The position numbers were made by a program, and so were the translations under genes. The notes under the pieces are model-generated. The model was not told where the DNA came from. It did not search any database and was given only the letters and a program-made list of their open reading frames with translations. A DNA stretch of 64,000 nucleotides, from NCBI RefSeq assembly GCF_015265475.1, contig NZ_CP054493.1, positions 186,001-250,000 of the forward strand, in the 5' to 3' direction. Shown in pieces: positions 1-9,302 of this stretch (its first letter is position 1; the number at the start of each line of letters is the position of its first letter). This DNA is from Candidatus Sulfurimonas marisnigri (GTDB lineage: Bacteria; Campylobacterota; Campylobacteria; Campylobacterales; Sulfurimonadaceae).

Positions 1-219
1 GACGGAGATAGTGTAGCTATTTGTGGTGAGTGGAGTGATTGGAAAGATGAGCCTATGAAGGTTAAGAAAAGCGGTGAATTTTATATCACAAAAGTTCTTC
101 CTTTAGATAACGATTATCAATTTGGTTATCGCATAAATGAAAATAGATGGGAGTGTGACAGTGAGTTAGGGAATATTCTATCACCATTTGGTTCTCATAA
201 CACTTTATTAAAACTTTAA
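1..219 (+). CDS. C-terminal end of a glycogen-binding (CBM48/isoamylase-N-like) domain protein, partial
   Basis: The gene begins before the window; the last 72 codons are read in frame 1 and stop with TAA at 217-219. The visible residues contain GEWSDWK followed by alternating beta-type segments, a pattern seen in the beta-sandwich glycogen-recognition domains (CBM48, AMPK-beta) where a GxFNxW-like strand precedes the sugar-binding loop. It stands directly upstream of the glycogen operon, so a role in alpha-glucan binding is plausible. The rest of the protein is not visible, so the enzyme or regulator it belongs to cannot be named. Confidence 0.6.
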   Translation, partial: DGDSVAICGEWSDWKDEPMKVKKSGEFYITKVLPLDNDYQFGYRINENRWECDSELGNILSPFGSHNTLLKL

Positions 220-256
220 TTAACATTTAACAATAAGTAATTAATAATTAATAAAG

Positions 257-262
257 TATAAT
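257..262 (+). promoter_or_regulatory. Candidate sigma70 -10 box for the glycogen operon
   Basis: A perfect TATAAT lies in an A+T-rich 84-base gap, 41 bases before the GTG start at 304. No convincing -35 box is seen, as is common in Campylobacterota. A ribosome binding site GAGAGGA follows at 289-294. This would drive the run of overlapping genes down to glgB. Confidence 0.6.
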
Positions 263-303
263 ATACAAAACCAATTTTTGTTTAGTTGAGAGGATAGTTA
301 ATA

Positions 304-2802
304 GTGAAAGCAGTAGTAATGGCAGGTGGATTCGGTACAAGAATTCAACCACTTGCAAATTCTAGACCAAAGCCAATGTTGCCAATTGTAAATCGTCCGA
401 TGATGGAACATACTATGATGACGTTGAAAAATCTTGGCATTGAAGAGTTTATAATACTTTTATATTTTAAGCCTGAGATAATTCAAGACTATTTTAAAGA
501 TGGTAGTGACTTTGGAATTAAAATTACATATGTTATACCAGATGATGATTATGGTACAGCAGGAGCGGTGAAATTAGCTCAAGAGTATATAGGTGATGAT
601 AATTTTATTATAATTAGCGGTGACTTAGTAACTGACTTTGACATGCAGGGCTTTTTTGACTTTCATGAAAATAAAAAATCAAAACTCTCTATTGGTTTGA
701 CATCTGTTGAGAATCCATTGCAGTTTGGTGTTGTAATCGCAAATGAAGAGAATGTGATAGAAAAGTTTCTTGAAAAGCCAAGTTGGGGTGAGGTTTTTAG
801 TGATACTATAAATACTGGCATCTATATAATTGAACCTGAAATTCTAAGTTATATACCTAAGGGTAAAAACTTTGATTTTGGAAAAGATCTGTTTCCTTTG
901 ATTATGAAAGAAGAGATTCAGCTTATGGGTTATAACTTTGAGGGATACTGGCGTGATGTCGGTAATCCTGAAAGTTATCGGGATGTATATTCAGATATTT
1001 TAGGAAATCGAGTTAATTTTCCAATCCCTGGGAATAAAGAACTCTACACTAGTGGTGTATTGTATAGCGACAAACCGTATAAACTCGATAAAAGTATAGA
1101 GATTATGGGTAATGTTGTACTTGGTAAAAATGTAACGATTGAAAAGGGTGTTAAGCTTAATAATGCTGTTATAGGTGATAACGTAAAGATTGGAAGCGAC
1201 AGTAGTATTTTCAATAGTGTTCTTTGGGAAAATATAGTTGTTGAAAAAAATGTGCGACTAAATAACAGCGTTATATGTAATGACAATGTAATTAATAAAC
1301 ATGTTAATGTTAAAGCAGGATTGATATTAGCTGAGGGTTGTGAGATTGGTGAACTGACGACTTTTGAGCAAGATGTTACAATCTGGCCTGATAAAAAAAT
1401 TGAGCCAGCCTCTATTGTTAGTAACAATGTAGTGTGGGGAAGCCGCTATAAAAACTCAATTTTTGAAAACGGAAGCGTATCAGGTAAAAGTAATGTTGAG
1501 CTTTCATGTGAGATGGCTACTAAATTAGCAGAAGCTTTTGCTGCTCAACTCCCAATCGGCTCAAAGGTGATTATAGCATGTGATTACGATAAGAGCTCAC
1601 GAATGCTCAAGAGAGCATTTTTAAGTGGTCTTCTCTCTGCTGGAATAAATGTTGTTGACCTTAGAAGAACTCCTCCGTCAGTACTGCGATACGCTCTAGT
1701 AAATGATGATAACTTTATTGGTGGTGCGTATGTTGAGCAGTCTCTTATGGATGCTACTGGCTCGCAGATTACACTATTTAATGAAGAGGCACTTCGTATT
1801 GATTCTAATTCGGCCAAAGCGATTGAGAAAGCTTTTTTTATTGAAAAATTTCGTCGTGTTGAACACTCTAAAATAGGTTCTATCTATGAGACAGTAAATG
1901 CCAGAGAGGCAAGTTTATATAAAAAGGCTGTTGAGGACAAGTTTGCAGGCACAATTAATAATGCCAACTTCAGTGTTTCGATAGATTTAATGTATGGAAC
2001 AACAGCTGATGTTTTTCCAGGTATAATAAATAATCTTGGTATAAAAAACATTGTCCTAAATGCTTATTATGACGAGAAGAGGCTATTTAATCTTGCAGCG
2101 ATTGAGAAACGCTCTGAAGATGATATTTCAGGTATAGTAAAAAGCCTAAATTACGATATGGGTATTATAATACATCCAAATGAACAGCAAATCAGTATTG
2201 TGACAGACAAGGGTGAAGTTCTTGATAAAGTTAATGCCCTGCTCGTGGTATTGCATCTCCTGAATATGGATAAATCACAAGAGAGAAAAAAAGTATTTTT
2301 ACCAACTTGGGCTCCAGATATAGTTAAATTTGATAACTTGGAAATAGAGAGAGGTAGTTACTATAACTTTAAAGCTGTTAAACTAAAAGAGTATGCTCTT
2401 GTCGCTACAGTTGATGGTAATTTCGCTTTTACTGAGTTTAGTGTTACAAGAGATGCTATGTACGCAAGCATTAAAATAATGCAACTGTTAAATTTACATG
2501 GTGTGAAACTTTCTGATTTATCAAGTAGAATTGATTCTTTTGATTATCGTTCATTACAAATCGAGTGCACTCAGGCGCTTAAGGGTAAGATGATGAGAAA
2601 GTTTTTAGAGCATTCAAAAGATAAACAATCCTCATCTATTGATGGCGTTAAGATTTGGGAAAATAATACAGACTGGATATTAATGATTCCAGATAACTAC
2701 AGTGATCATCTAAATATCTATATTCAAGCTCAAAACAAAGCAGCTGGAGATATAATATACGATAATTATAGTGCCAAAATAGAAGAATGGTCAGCATTAT
2801 AA
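304..2802 (+). CDS. Sugar-1-phosphate nucleotidyltransferase fused to a degenerate phosphohexomutase domain
   Basis: An 832-residue protein that starts at GTG with GAGAGGA 9 bases upstream. Residues 1-235 form a nucleotidyltransferase of the GDP-mannose/glucose-1-phosphate type (MAGGFGTR at 6-13, KPMLP at 23-27, ISGDLVTDFD at 104-113). Residues about 250-380 are hexapeptide left-handed beta-helix repeats. Residues about 400-830 resemble phosphomannomutase/phosphoglucomutase, but the catalytic TASHNP loop is replaced by EQSLMD (478-483) and the metal loop DGDxDR by HPNEQQ (624-629), so this half is probably not a mutase. It is the first full gene of the glycogen operon and, as no glgC is visible, may supply the activated sugar. 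The substrate nucleotide is not determined by sequence alone. Confidence 0.85.
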   Translation: MKAVVMAGGFGTRIQPLANSRPKPMLPIVNRPMMEHTMMTLKNLGIEEFIILLYFKPEIIQDYFKDGSDFGIKITYVIPDDDYGTAGAVKLAQEYIGDDNFIIISGDLVTDFDMQGFFDFHENKKSKLSIGLTSVENPLQFGVVIANEENVIEKFLEKPSWGEVFSDTINTGIYIIEPEILSYIPKGKNFDFGKDLFPLIMKEEIQLMGYNFEGYWRDVGNPESYRDVYSDILGNRVNFPIPGNKELYTSGVLYSDKPYKLDKSIEIMGNVVLGKNVTIEKGVKLNNAVIGDNVKIGSDSSIFNSVLWENIVVEKNVRLNNSVICNDNVINKHVNVKAGLILAEGCEIGELTTFEQDVTIWPDKKIEPASIVSNNVVWGSRYKNSIFENGSVSGKSNVELSCEMATKLAEAFAAQLPIGSKVIIACDYDKSSRMLKRAFLSGLLSAGINVVDLRRTPPSVLRYALVNDDNFIGGAYVEQSLMDATGSQITLFNEEALRIDSNSAKAIEKAFFIEKFRRVEHSKIGSIYETVNAREASLYKKAVEDKFAGTINNANFSVSIDLMYGTTADVFPGIINNLGIKNIVLNAYYDEKRLFNLAAIEKRSEDDISGIVKSLNYDMGIIIHPNEQQISIVTDKGEVLDKVNALLVVLHLLNMDKSQERKKVFLPTWAPDIVKFDNLEIERGSYYNFKAVKLKEYALVATVDGNFAFTEFSVTRDAMYASIKIMQLLNLHGVKLSDLSSRIDSFDYRSLQIECTQALKGKMMRKFLEHSKDKQSSSIDGVKIWENNTDWILMIPDNYSDHLNIYIQAQNKAAGDIIYDNYSAKIEEWSAL

Positions 2803-2811
2803 AGGAAATTT

Positions 2812-4848
2812 ATGAACATTAGTTTTATGTGGCATATGCATCAGCCTGACTATCGTGATGGATCGGGTGTTATGCAGATGCCATGGGTGTTTTTACATGC
2901 TATTAAAGACTACTATGATATGCCGTGGATGCTTGCACGTCATGAAGGATTAAAAGCTACCTTTAATATTACACCTCCATTGATAGAGCAGCTTAAACTT
3001 TATTATGAAGAGCCTCAGAAACATGATCGTTTTTTAAATCTATGGATGCAAGATCTTGTTTTACTAAACGAAACGGATCGCAATTGGATGATAAAATTAT
3101 GCAAAAGTACTCCGTTTGAAACAATGGTTTTGGTATTGCCATCTTATGCAGTACTGCATAAAAAAGAGCATTATAATGATAATGAGCTTTTTGACATGCA
3201 GGTACTGTTTATACTCTCCTGGTGTGGAATATATCTGCGTTCAAACAATGAGTTAATTGGTCGTTTGATTAAAAAAGAGCGCAATTACAACTGTGAAGAT
3301 AAAAGAGTGCTGCTGCGTGAGCTATCTAAATTTGTAGCAACGATATTTGACTACTACACAAAACTATATAAAGATGGACGTATATCTATCTCTACCACAC
3401 CACTTAATCATCCTATTTTACCACTTCTTATGGATATGCAAAACGCTGTTAAGGCTAACCACTCAACAAAAATCCCAAAGCAGCACACTTCTCTTGAAGA
3501 TGATGCCTTACTTCAAGTAATACGAGCTCAAGACCTCTTTGTAGAGACTTTTGGTTTTGTAGCAGAAGGCTTTTGGCCAGCTGAGGGTGCTGTAGATGAA
3601 AAAAGTGTGGCACTCTTAAAAGAGTGTGGGATTAAATGGATTGCTACAGATGAAGCAATACTATTTAAGTCACTAGGAAATGCAGATAGAAGTACACTCT
3701 ATACACCATACAATTATAGTGACATGTGTATAGGTTTTCGTGATCATGGACTAAGCGATCATATTGGATTTACATATAGGTATTGGGACGCTAATAAAGC
3801 AGCTAACCATTTTATCTCTTCTCTTTCTTCCATTAATGAATCAAATCCACAAGGGACAGTTTTTATTATATTAGATGGTGAAAATGCTTGGGAATTTTTT
3901 GATAATAACGCATTTGACTTTTTTGATGAACTTTATACAAAAATCAATAATACTTTATGGTGCAAAACACTTCACATGGATGATGTTGCTAAACTTCCAA
4001 CTAAGCCTTTAAACAATCTATCTCCTGGGAGTTGGATTCATGGTGAATTTAATACCTGGGTTGGGCATAATGAAAAAACACGTGGCTGGGAACTGATTTA
4101 TCTTACAAAACGCGATTATAATCACCATGAAACAACACTCGACAGTGGGACAAAAGAGAAGATAACCAATCACTTCTTGGCGGCTGAGTGTTCTGACTGG
4201 TTTTGGTGGTATGGTGATGATCACTTTACAGAGTTTGGTGCTGAGTTTGATATGCTGTTTCGCTCACACCTAATCTCCATCTATGATCTAATGAATATCG
4301 CTCCACCATCAGACCTTTTTGAGACAATTATTGGCGATAGAAGTTCTCAAAATTTCTGGTTGCGACCTCAGTCTCATATCTCGCCTACAACTAATGGTAT
4401 CCATGACTCATTTTTTGAGTGGATAGGGTGTGGTGTTGTTGACGAGAGCAAACTTTTCTCTACAATGGATAGAGTCAGAGGACCAGTTAGTAAAATACTC
4501 TATGGTCAAGATGAGACATCTGTCTATTTTGCCTTTGATGCTGATATTACTAAACTGTATGAGAGTGATACAATAGGGATTATTATAGAACCAATAGGGT
4601 TTAATGAGAATATTGAGCTTAACTCTTTAAAAAAGTTAAATAATGAAGAGTATTTTGGAGATATAAAAGTTGAAATTGCGGCTAAAAATATCTTAGAGCT
4701 TCGTATCGAAAAAAGCTCAATAAAAGTTGATCAGATACAGATTCGTTTTGAACTCACACAAGGAGATGTTATTATTCAGACACTTCCAGGTTTTGGTGAA
4801 CTAGAGATTGATTTAACAACTGATTATAGTGAAAACTGGTATGTTTAG
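2812..4848 (+). CDS. Glycoside hydrolase family 57 alpha-glucan enzyme (amylase/amylopullulanase type)
   Basis: A 678-residue cytoplasmic protein with no signal peptide. GH57 marks are visible: MHQPDY at 9-14 (region 1), STTPLNHPILPLL near 194-206 (region 2), GFWPAEG at 253-259 with Glu258 as the likely nucleophile, and ILDGENAWE at 353-361 with Asp355 as the likely acid/base. GH57 enzymes hydrolyse or rearrange alpha-1,4/1,6 glucans. The C-terminal third (after about 500) is beta-rich and not recognised. It starts 9 bases after the preceding gene, with AAAGGAAA before the ATG, and is followed by a second GH57 gene. It probably mobilises or trims glycogen inside the cell; the exact bond specificity cannot be read from the sequence. 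Confidence 0.85.
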   Translation: MNISFMWHMHQPDYRDGSGVMQMPWVFLHAIKDYYDMPWMLARHEGLKATFNITPPLIEQLKLYYEEPQKHDRFLNLWMQDLVLLNETDRNWMIKLCKSTPFETMVLVLPSYAVLHKKEHYNDNELFDMQVLFILSWCGIYLRSNNELIGRLIKKERNYNCEDKRVLLRELSKFVATIFDYYTKLYKDGRISISTTPLNHPILPLLMDMQNAVKANHSTKIPKQHTSLEDDALLQVIRAQDLFVETFGFVAEGFWPAEGAVDEKSVALLKECGIKWIATDEAILFKSLGNADRSTLYTPYNYSDMCIGFRDHGLSDHIGFTYRYWDANKAANHFISSLSSINESNPQGTVFIILDGENAWEFFDNNAFDFFDELYTKINNTLWCKTLHMDDVAKLPTKPLNNLSPGSWIHGEFNTWVGHNEKTRGWELIYLTKRDYNHHETTLDSGTKEKITNHFLAAECSDWFWWYGDDHFTEFGAEFDMLFRSHLISIYDLMNIAPPSDLFETIIGDRSSQNFWLRPQSHISPTTNGIHDSFFEWIGCGVVDESKLFSTMDRVRGPVSKILYGQDETSVYFAFDADITKLYESDTIGIIIEPIGFNENIELNSLKKLNNEEYFGDIKVEIAAKNILELRIEKSSIKVDQIQIRFELTQGDVIIQTLPGFGELEIDLTTDYSENWYV

Positions 4849-4856
4849 GAGTTAGT

Positions 4857-6893
4857 ATGAAAAAAGTTTCTTTGTTGTTTGGTATACATATGCATCAGCC
4901 AGTAGATAATTTTGGCGAGGCAGTTGATGAAGCGATAGAGCTCTGTTATGGACCATTTTTTAAGACGATGGTTAAGTACCCTGATTTCAAATTTGCTGTG
5001 CATTGTAGTGGTTGGTTGCTGGACCAAATCCGCACTAAGCATCCAAAAATATTTAGCAATATGAGTAAATTGACTAAAAAAGGTGCTATTGAATGGGTAA
5101 GTGCTGGTTATTATGAACCGGTACTTAGTTCTATCCCCTCTCGTGATCGTCAAGCTCAGGTTAATAAGCTGAATGATTATATAAAAGAGCATCTAGATGC
5201 AACAGCAGAGGGTTTGTGGCTAACAGAGAGAGTGTGGGAATCATCAATAGTTCCAGACTTGCATAAAGTAGGAATAAATTACGCTATTGTTGATGATTAT
5301 CACTTTTTAAGCAGCGGGTTTAGCGCATCAAAGATGGATGGATATTATATGACAGAAGAGGGTGGTTATCCTCTCGCACTTTTTCCTATTTCACAGTCAC
5401 TTCGTTATGCACTTCCATTTTTTAGTGTAGAGCGTGCTATTGATGCGATACTTGATTGTTCTAAAGAAGAAGATTCTGCTGCTATTATATTTGACGATGC
5501 TGAAAAATTTGGACTATGGCCAAAGACGCATAAGTGGGTTTATGAGGAAAAATGGCTAAAAAGTTTTGTAGAAGCTGTTATAGCCCATGAAAATATTGAG
5601 ACAATGCACTATAGTAAATATCTTACACAGAAGCACTCGCGAGGCCTCGCGTATCTTAATGATACATCCTATTTTGAAATGGGAGAGTGGAGTTTAAGCA
5701 GTGAGAATACTCTTGTACTAGAAGAGCTGAAATCACATGTTGGTAGTGAGTATATAGAGAAGATGGGTGTAGCTTTTATTAAAGGCGGTATCTGGAAAAA
5801 TTTTTTTATTAAATACCATGAGAGCAATTATTTGCATAAACGGATGCTTTCTCACAGTGTTCAGCAGGAGAGTCTTAAAGCTTCCTCATTGGAGAGTCTC
5901 TATAAAATGCAGACAAACGATGTTTTTTGGCATGGTGTCTTTGGGGGTATATATCTCCCAAATTTACGCGATAATGCCTATCGACATTTACTAGAGATTG
6001 AACGTGAACAGGCTAAAAACAAGATTTCTTTTGAGCGTAAAGATATAGATATGGATGGGTATGATGAATTGAAAGTGTTAAGTAAATCACTCTCAACCGT
6101 TTTTTCAAGTCGCTGGGGCGGACAGATGATTGAGTTTGGTTCACTTGATAAGCTCTTTAACTGGCAAAATACACTTATGCGACGTAAAGAGGCATATCAT
6201 GGAAAAATACTTAATCCAATAGAGAGTAAAGTAGCAAGCAGCGATGAAAATAGAGATGGGATTGAAACAATACATAATAGTTCTGAGGATATAGATGAGA
6301 GTCTAAAAGCTGAACTTATTTATGACTGGCACCCAAAACATTCATTTATAGACCATTTTACAGCTGAGCCTTTTGAGCTGGAGAGTTTTAGAACACTCTC
6401 GTTTTGTGAAGTTGGTGATTTTGCCAATAAACCATTTGAGCTAGATGTAAAAACCAATTCATTTAGGCGCAAAGGCGGTATCTATCTGGATAAGCACTAT
6501 GTGAATGAAGTTGAAAAAATCTACACCTTTGATAATGAAAGTGTAACTTTAGACCTTATATGCAACAGTGAATATACCAAAAAATTATTTTACGCAATGG
6601 AGTGTAATTTTCATCTGGCTCACCCTCATCATGCTACACTTAATGGTCAAAAAGTTGAGGATGGATTGAGTATAAATGATATTGACACACTTACGATTGT
6701 AGATACTTTTACAGAAAAAAAGATTACTCTTACATGTAGCCAAAAGTGTAATTTACACGCTTATATTTTAAATACTGTCTCACAAAGTGAAAGCGGATTT
6801 GACACAGTTGCACAGCAGATATCTTTAATCTTTTCACTGGGGTTTGAGTCTAGCTTAAATATGCAAATAAATCTTGGAGTATCTAATGTCTGA
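4857..6893 (+). CDS. GH57 4-alpha-glucanotransferase
   Basis: A 678-residue protein matching the Thermococcus litoralis-type 4-alpha-glucanotransferase layout: N-terminal (beta/alpha)7 barrel with HMHQP at 11-15, GLWLTERVWES at 119-129 carrying the predicted nucleophile Glu124, and IIFDDAEKFG at 210-219 carrying the predicted acid/base Asp213, followed by DUF1925/DUF1926-like beta domains in the C-terminal half. These enzymes transfer maltooligosaccharides between alpha-1,4-glucans. It begins 8 bases after the other GH57 gene, with AGGAGTTAGT before the ATG, and its end overlaps the start of the next gene. The two GH57 proteins have equal length but low similarity, so they are not a recent duplication. 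Confidence 0.88.
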   Translation: MKKVSLLFGIHMHQPVDNFGEAVDEAIELCYGPFFKTMVKYPDFKFAVHCSGWLLDQIRTKHPKIFSNMSKLTKKGAIEWVSAGYYEPVLSSIPSRDRQAQVNKLNDYIKEHLDATAEGLWLTERVWESSIVPDLHKVGINYAIVDDYHFLSSGFSASKMDGYYMTEEGGYPLALFPISQSLRYALPFFSVERAIDAILDCSKEEDSAAIIFDDAEKFGLWPKTHKWVYEEKWLKSFVEAVIAHENIETMHYSKYLTQKHSRGLAYLNDTSYFEMGEWSLSSENTLVLEELKSHVGSEYIEKMGVAFIKGGIWKNFFIKYHESNYLHKRMLSHSVQQESLKASSLESLYKMQTNDVFWHGVFGGIYLPNLRDNAYRHLLEIEREQAKNKISFERKDIDMDGYDELKVLSKSLSTVFSSRWGGQMIEFGSLDKLFNWQNTLMRRKEAYHGKILNPIESKVASSDENRDGIETIHNSSEDIDESLKAELIYDWHPKHSFIDHFTAEPFELESFRTLSFCEVGDFANKPFELDVKTNSFRRKGGIYLDKHYVNEVEKIYTFDNESVTLDLICNSEYTKKLFYAMECNFHLAHPHHATLNGQKVEDGLSINDIDTLTIVDTFTEKKITLTCSQKCNLHAYILNTVSQSESGFDTVAQQISLIFSLGFESSLNMQINLGVSNV

Positions 6894-7908
6894 AATCCGT
6901 CTTGATCGAATGCATAATCAGTATGTATTGATTGCACCAGAGCGACTTCGAAGACCAGACTTGCTTGCGCCCATAAAATTAAAAAAATTACATCAACGTT
7001 GTCCTTTTTGTGAGGGGAATGAAGTGCTAACTCCACCAGAGCTCTATGCCATGCGTGATAATTCACCAAATTCTGCAGGTTGGAAAACTCGTGTAATACC
7101 AAACTTATATAAAGCAGTGCAAATTGAGTTAGAAGATAAATCCAAAAGAGAGAGTATGTTTGAGTCAATTCCAGGTGTTGGGGCTCATGAGGTGTTAATT
7201 GACTCACCATGTCATGAGTGTGATATTGAAGAAGCTGACACACAAAGTATTGAAAATTGGCTAAGAAGTATGATAATACGCGTTGAAGATTTAAGGAATG
7301 ATAATAGATTAGTACATATTAGTATCTTTAAAAACTTTGGTTCAGTAGCTGGGGCAACACAAGAACATCCACATACTCAAATATTGGCTTTGCCTATTAT
7401 GCCGCAAAATGAGATAGTATTTTTAGAACGAAATATGAGATATTACCAAAGACATGGACGCGGAATGGTGGAAGATATCTTACAAAATGAGATATCTGCT
7501 AAAGATCGTATAGTCTCAGAAATAGGCAGTTTTGTAGCTTTTTGTCCATATGCCAGCAGTTTTCCTTTTGAGATTATGATTGCTCCAAAACGCAATATTT
7601 CATCTCTTGAGCTATGTACACGCGATGAGATTAGTGATTTGGCAGTGATTATTAAAGAGATTTTCCAAAAACTCTCAAAGCAACTTGGCAGTTTTAACTA
7701 TAACCTTTATTTTCGTTTAGCACCACTAAACTCGAATTTTGAAAATGAGTCATATATGCCATACATGGATAAAAACTATCGCTTTACAATACGGATAACT
7801 CCACGTATCTACCGTATTGGCGGTTTCGAAATTGCTACAGGCATGGCGATAAATCCCGTTTCTCCCGAAGAGTGTGTAAAGCTATTTAATACTCAAGAAT
7901 CTTTATGA
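6886..7908 (+). CDS. galT: GalT-family nucleotidylyltransferase, possibly ADP-glucose phosphorylase
   Basis: A HIT-superfamily transferase of the galactose-1-phosphate uridylyltransferase family, 340 residues. Zinc-site CPFC lies near residue 39, followed by GNEVLTPPEL, GAHEVLIDSP and the active-site HPHTQ, whose second His is the expected covalent nucleotide carrier. The ATG at 6886 has GGAG 6 bases upstream and is preferred over the in-frame TTG at 6874, which is part of that ribosome binding site. The C-terminal GGFEIATGMAINPVSPEE and SFPFEIMIAPK stretches recall plant ADP-glucose phosphorylase more than classical GalT. No galE or galK is near. The gene overlaps the GH57 gene by 8 bases and glgA by 4. 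The symbol is given for the family; the substrate is uncertain. Confidence 0.8.
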   Translation: MSEIRLDRMHNQYVLIAPERLRRPDLLAPIKLKKLHQRCPFCEGNEVLTPPELYAMRDNSPNSAGWKTRVIPNLYKAVQIELEDKSKRESMFESIPGVGAHEVLIDSPCHECDIEEADTQSIENWLRSMIIRVEDLRNDNRLVHISIFKNFGSVAGATQEHPHTQILALPIMPQNEIVFLERNMRYYQRHGRGMVEDILQNEISAKDRIVSEIGSFVAFCPYASSFPFEIMIAPKRNISSLELCTRDEISDLAVIIKEIFQKLSKQLGSFNYNLYFRLAPLNSNFENESYMPYMDKNYRFTIRITPRIYRIGGFEIATGMAINPVSPEECVKLFNTQESL

Positions 7909-9302
7909 AAATTCTTTTTGCTGCAAGTGAGATTTTCCCTTTTGCTAAAACTGGGGGTCTCGCAGATGTGGCTCAAGCACTACCACACTCTCTAAGTAAA
8001 CATGTTGATATAGTTTGTGTTATGCCGCTGTATGACTTTATGGATAAATCATTATTGCAAAAAAGTGAACTTAGCTTTAGTGTAATATTAGGTGATATTA
8101 CTCATCTTATCACTCTTTATACGAGTAATTATAAAGGCGTAACAACGTACTTTATTCAAACACCAATGTTAAGCGATTCCCAAGAGTTATATAGCAGCAG
8201 CAGTGGTTCATATGCTAACAATAATCCTAATTTTGGAATCTTTTGTGCCGCTATTGTTTTGTTGGCAAAAGAGCTACATGTAGATATAGTACATCTTAAT
8301 GATTGGCATACTGCATTGGCCGCATTGTGGATAAAAGAGTCTGCGCCACAGATTAAAACTGTTTTCACAATTCATAATCTTGCTTATCAGGGGCTTTTTG
8401 ATGCATCAATGCTAAAATATTTCGGTATAGATACAAAGTATTTTACAATGCAGGGGATAGAGTTTCATAATCAGCTTAGTTTTATAAAAGCGGGTATAGC
8501 TTACAGTGATATTGTTACAACCGTTAGCCCTCAGTATGCTAAAGAGATAATGAGTGAGAGATTTGGGTGCGGTCTTCACACTTTTTTACATACTCACAAA
8601 GAGAAAATATTTGGCATTATTAATGGTATAGATTTGGAGTTGTTTAACCCGCAAACAGATACAGCACTCAGAGCTACTTTTAGTTCAACAAATATAAACT
8701 CTAAATATCTTAATAAAAATGCACTTTTAAAAGAGCTTAGTCTTGAAATTTCTCAAAAACCTCTCTTTGTTATGGTTAGCAGATTAGCAGAGCAAAAAGG
8801 TTTTGATTTACTTATTGATTCCATAGAGCAGATACTAAAGAAAAATTTAATTTTAGTAATACAGGTTGATGGCGAAAACTCTTACAAACAAAAGCTTGTA
8901 TCTATCGCCAAGAGATTTAAAAATTTATTTTTGCAATTTGGATACAACGAAGATAAGTCTCATCGTTTATACGCAGCAGGAGATTTTTTGCTAATGCCAT
9001 CACTTTATGAGCCTTGCGGGCTGAGCCAGATGATAGCTATGCGCTATGGCGCAGTGCCAGTAGTTCATGGAGTTGGCGGTCTTCTTGATACCGTACATGA
9101 GAATCAGCAAAAGTGCGGAGAAGGTATTGTGTTTTCACACCCAACAGAAGATGCGCTTCTTGATGCAGTTGATAGGGCTTTAAAACTCGGAAACAATACC
9201 AAAGAGATGAAAAGAGTAATCGGCTTTAATATGGAGTGTGATTTCTCTTTTGATAAAAGTGCCCTATCATATATTCATCACTACAAGGAGCTGGTAGCAT
9301 GA
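7905..9302 (+). CDS. glgA: Glycogen synthase, GT5 family (first copy)
   Basis: A 465-residue GT-B glycosyltransferase. The N-terminal KTGGLADV (Lys15) binds the sugar nucleotide, HLNDWHTAL and FTIHNLAYQG are typical of GT5, and the C-terminal domain carries SRLAEQKGFDLL and PSLYEPCGLSQ with the conserved Glu. It elongates alpha-1,4-glucan from ADP- or UDP-glucose. The start overlaps the GalT-like gene by ATGA and the end overlaps the ROK kinase by ATGA, so translation is probably coupled. A second synthase lies less than 1 kb downstream; this copy is shorter and more divergent (DVAQALPHSL against the canonical DVSGALPKAL), so it may differ in donor or primer use. Confidence 0.9.
   Translation: MKILFAASEIFPFAKTGGLADVAQALPHSLSKHVDIVCVMPLYDFMDKSLLQKSELSFSVILGDITHLITLYTSNYKGVTTYFIQTPMLSDSQELYSSSSGSYANNNPNFGIFCAAIVLLAKELHVDIVHLNDWHTALAALWIKESAPQIKTVFTIHNLAYQGLFDASMLKYFGIDTKYFTMQGIEFHNQLSFIKAGIAYSDIVTTVSPQYAKEIMSERFGCGLHTFLHTHKEKIFGIINGIDLELFNPQTDTALRATFSSTNINSKYLNKNALLKELSLEISQKPLFVMVSRLAEQKGFDLLIDSIEQILKKNLILVIQVDGENSYKQKLVSIAKRFKNLFLQFGYNEDKSHRLYAAGDFLLMPSLYEPCGLSQMIAMRYGAVPVVHGVGGLLDTVHENQQKCGEGIVFSHPTEDALLDAVDRALKLGNNTKEMKRVIGFNMECDFSFDKSALSYIHHYKELVA

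Noticed and set aside
1044-1427. Antisense open frames over the glycogen, ribosomal and other genes
   Set aside because: They lie opposite well-supported genes, have no ribosome binding sites and show compositions expected for reverse complements of coding DNA.
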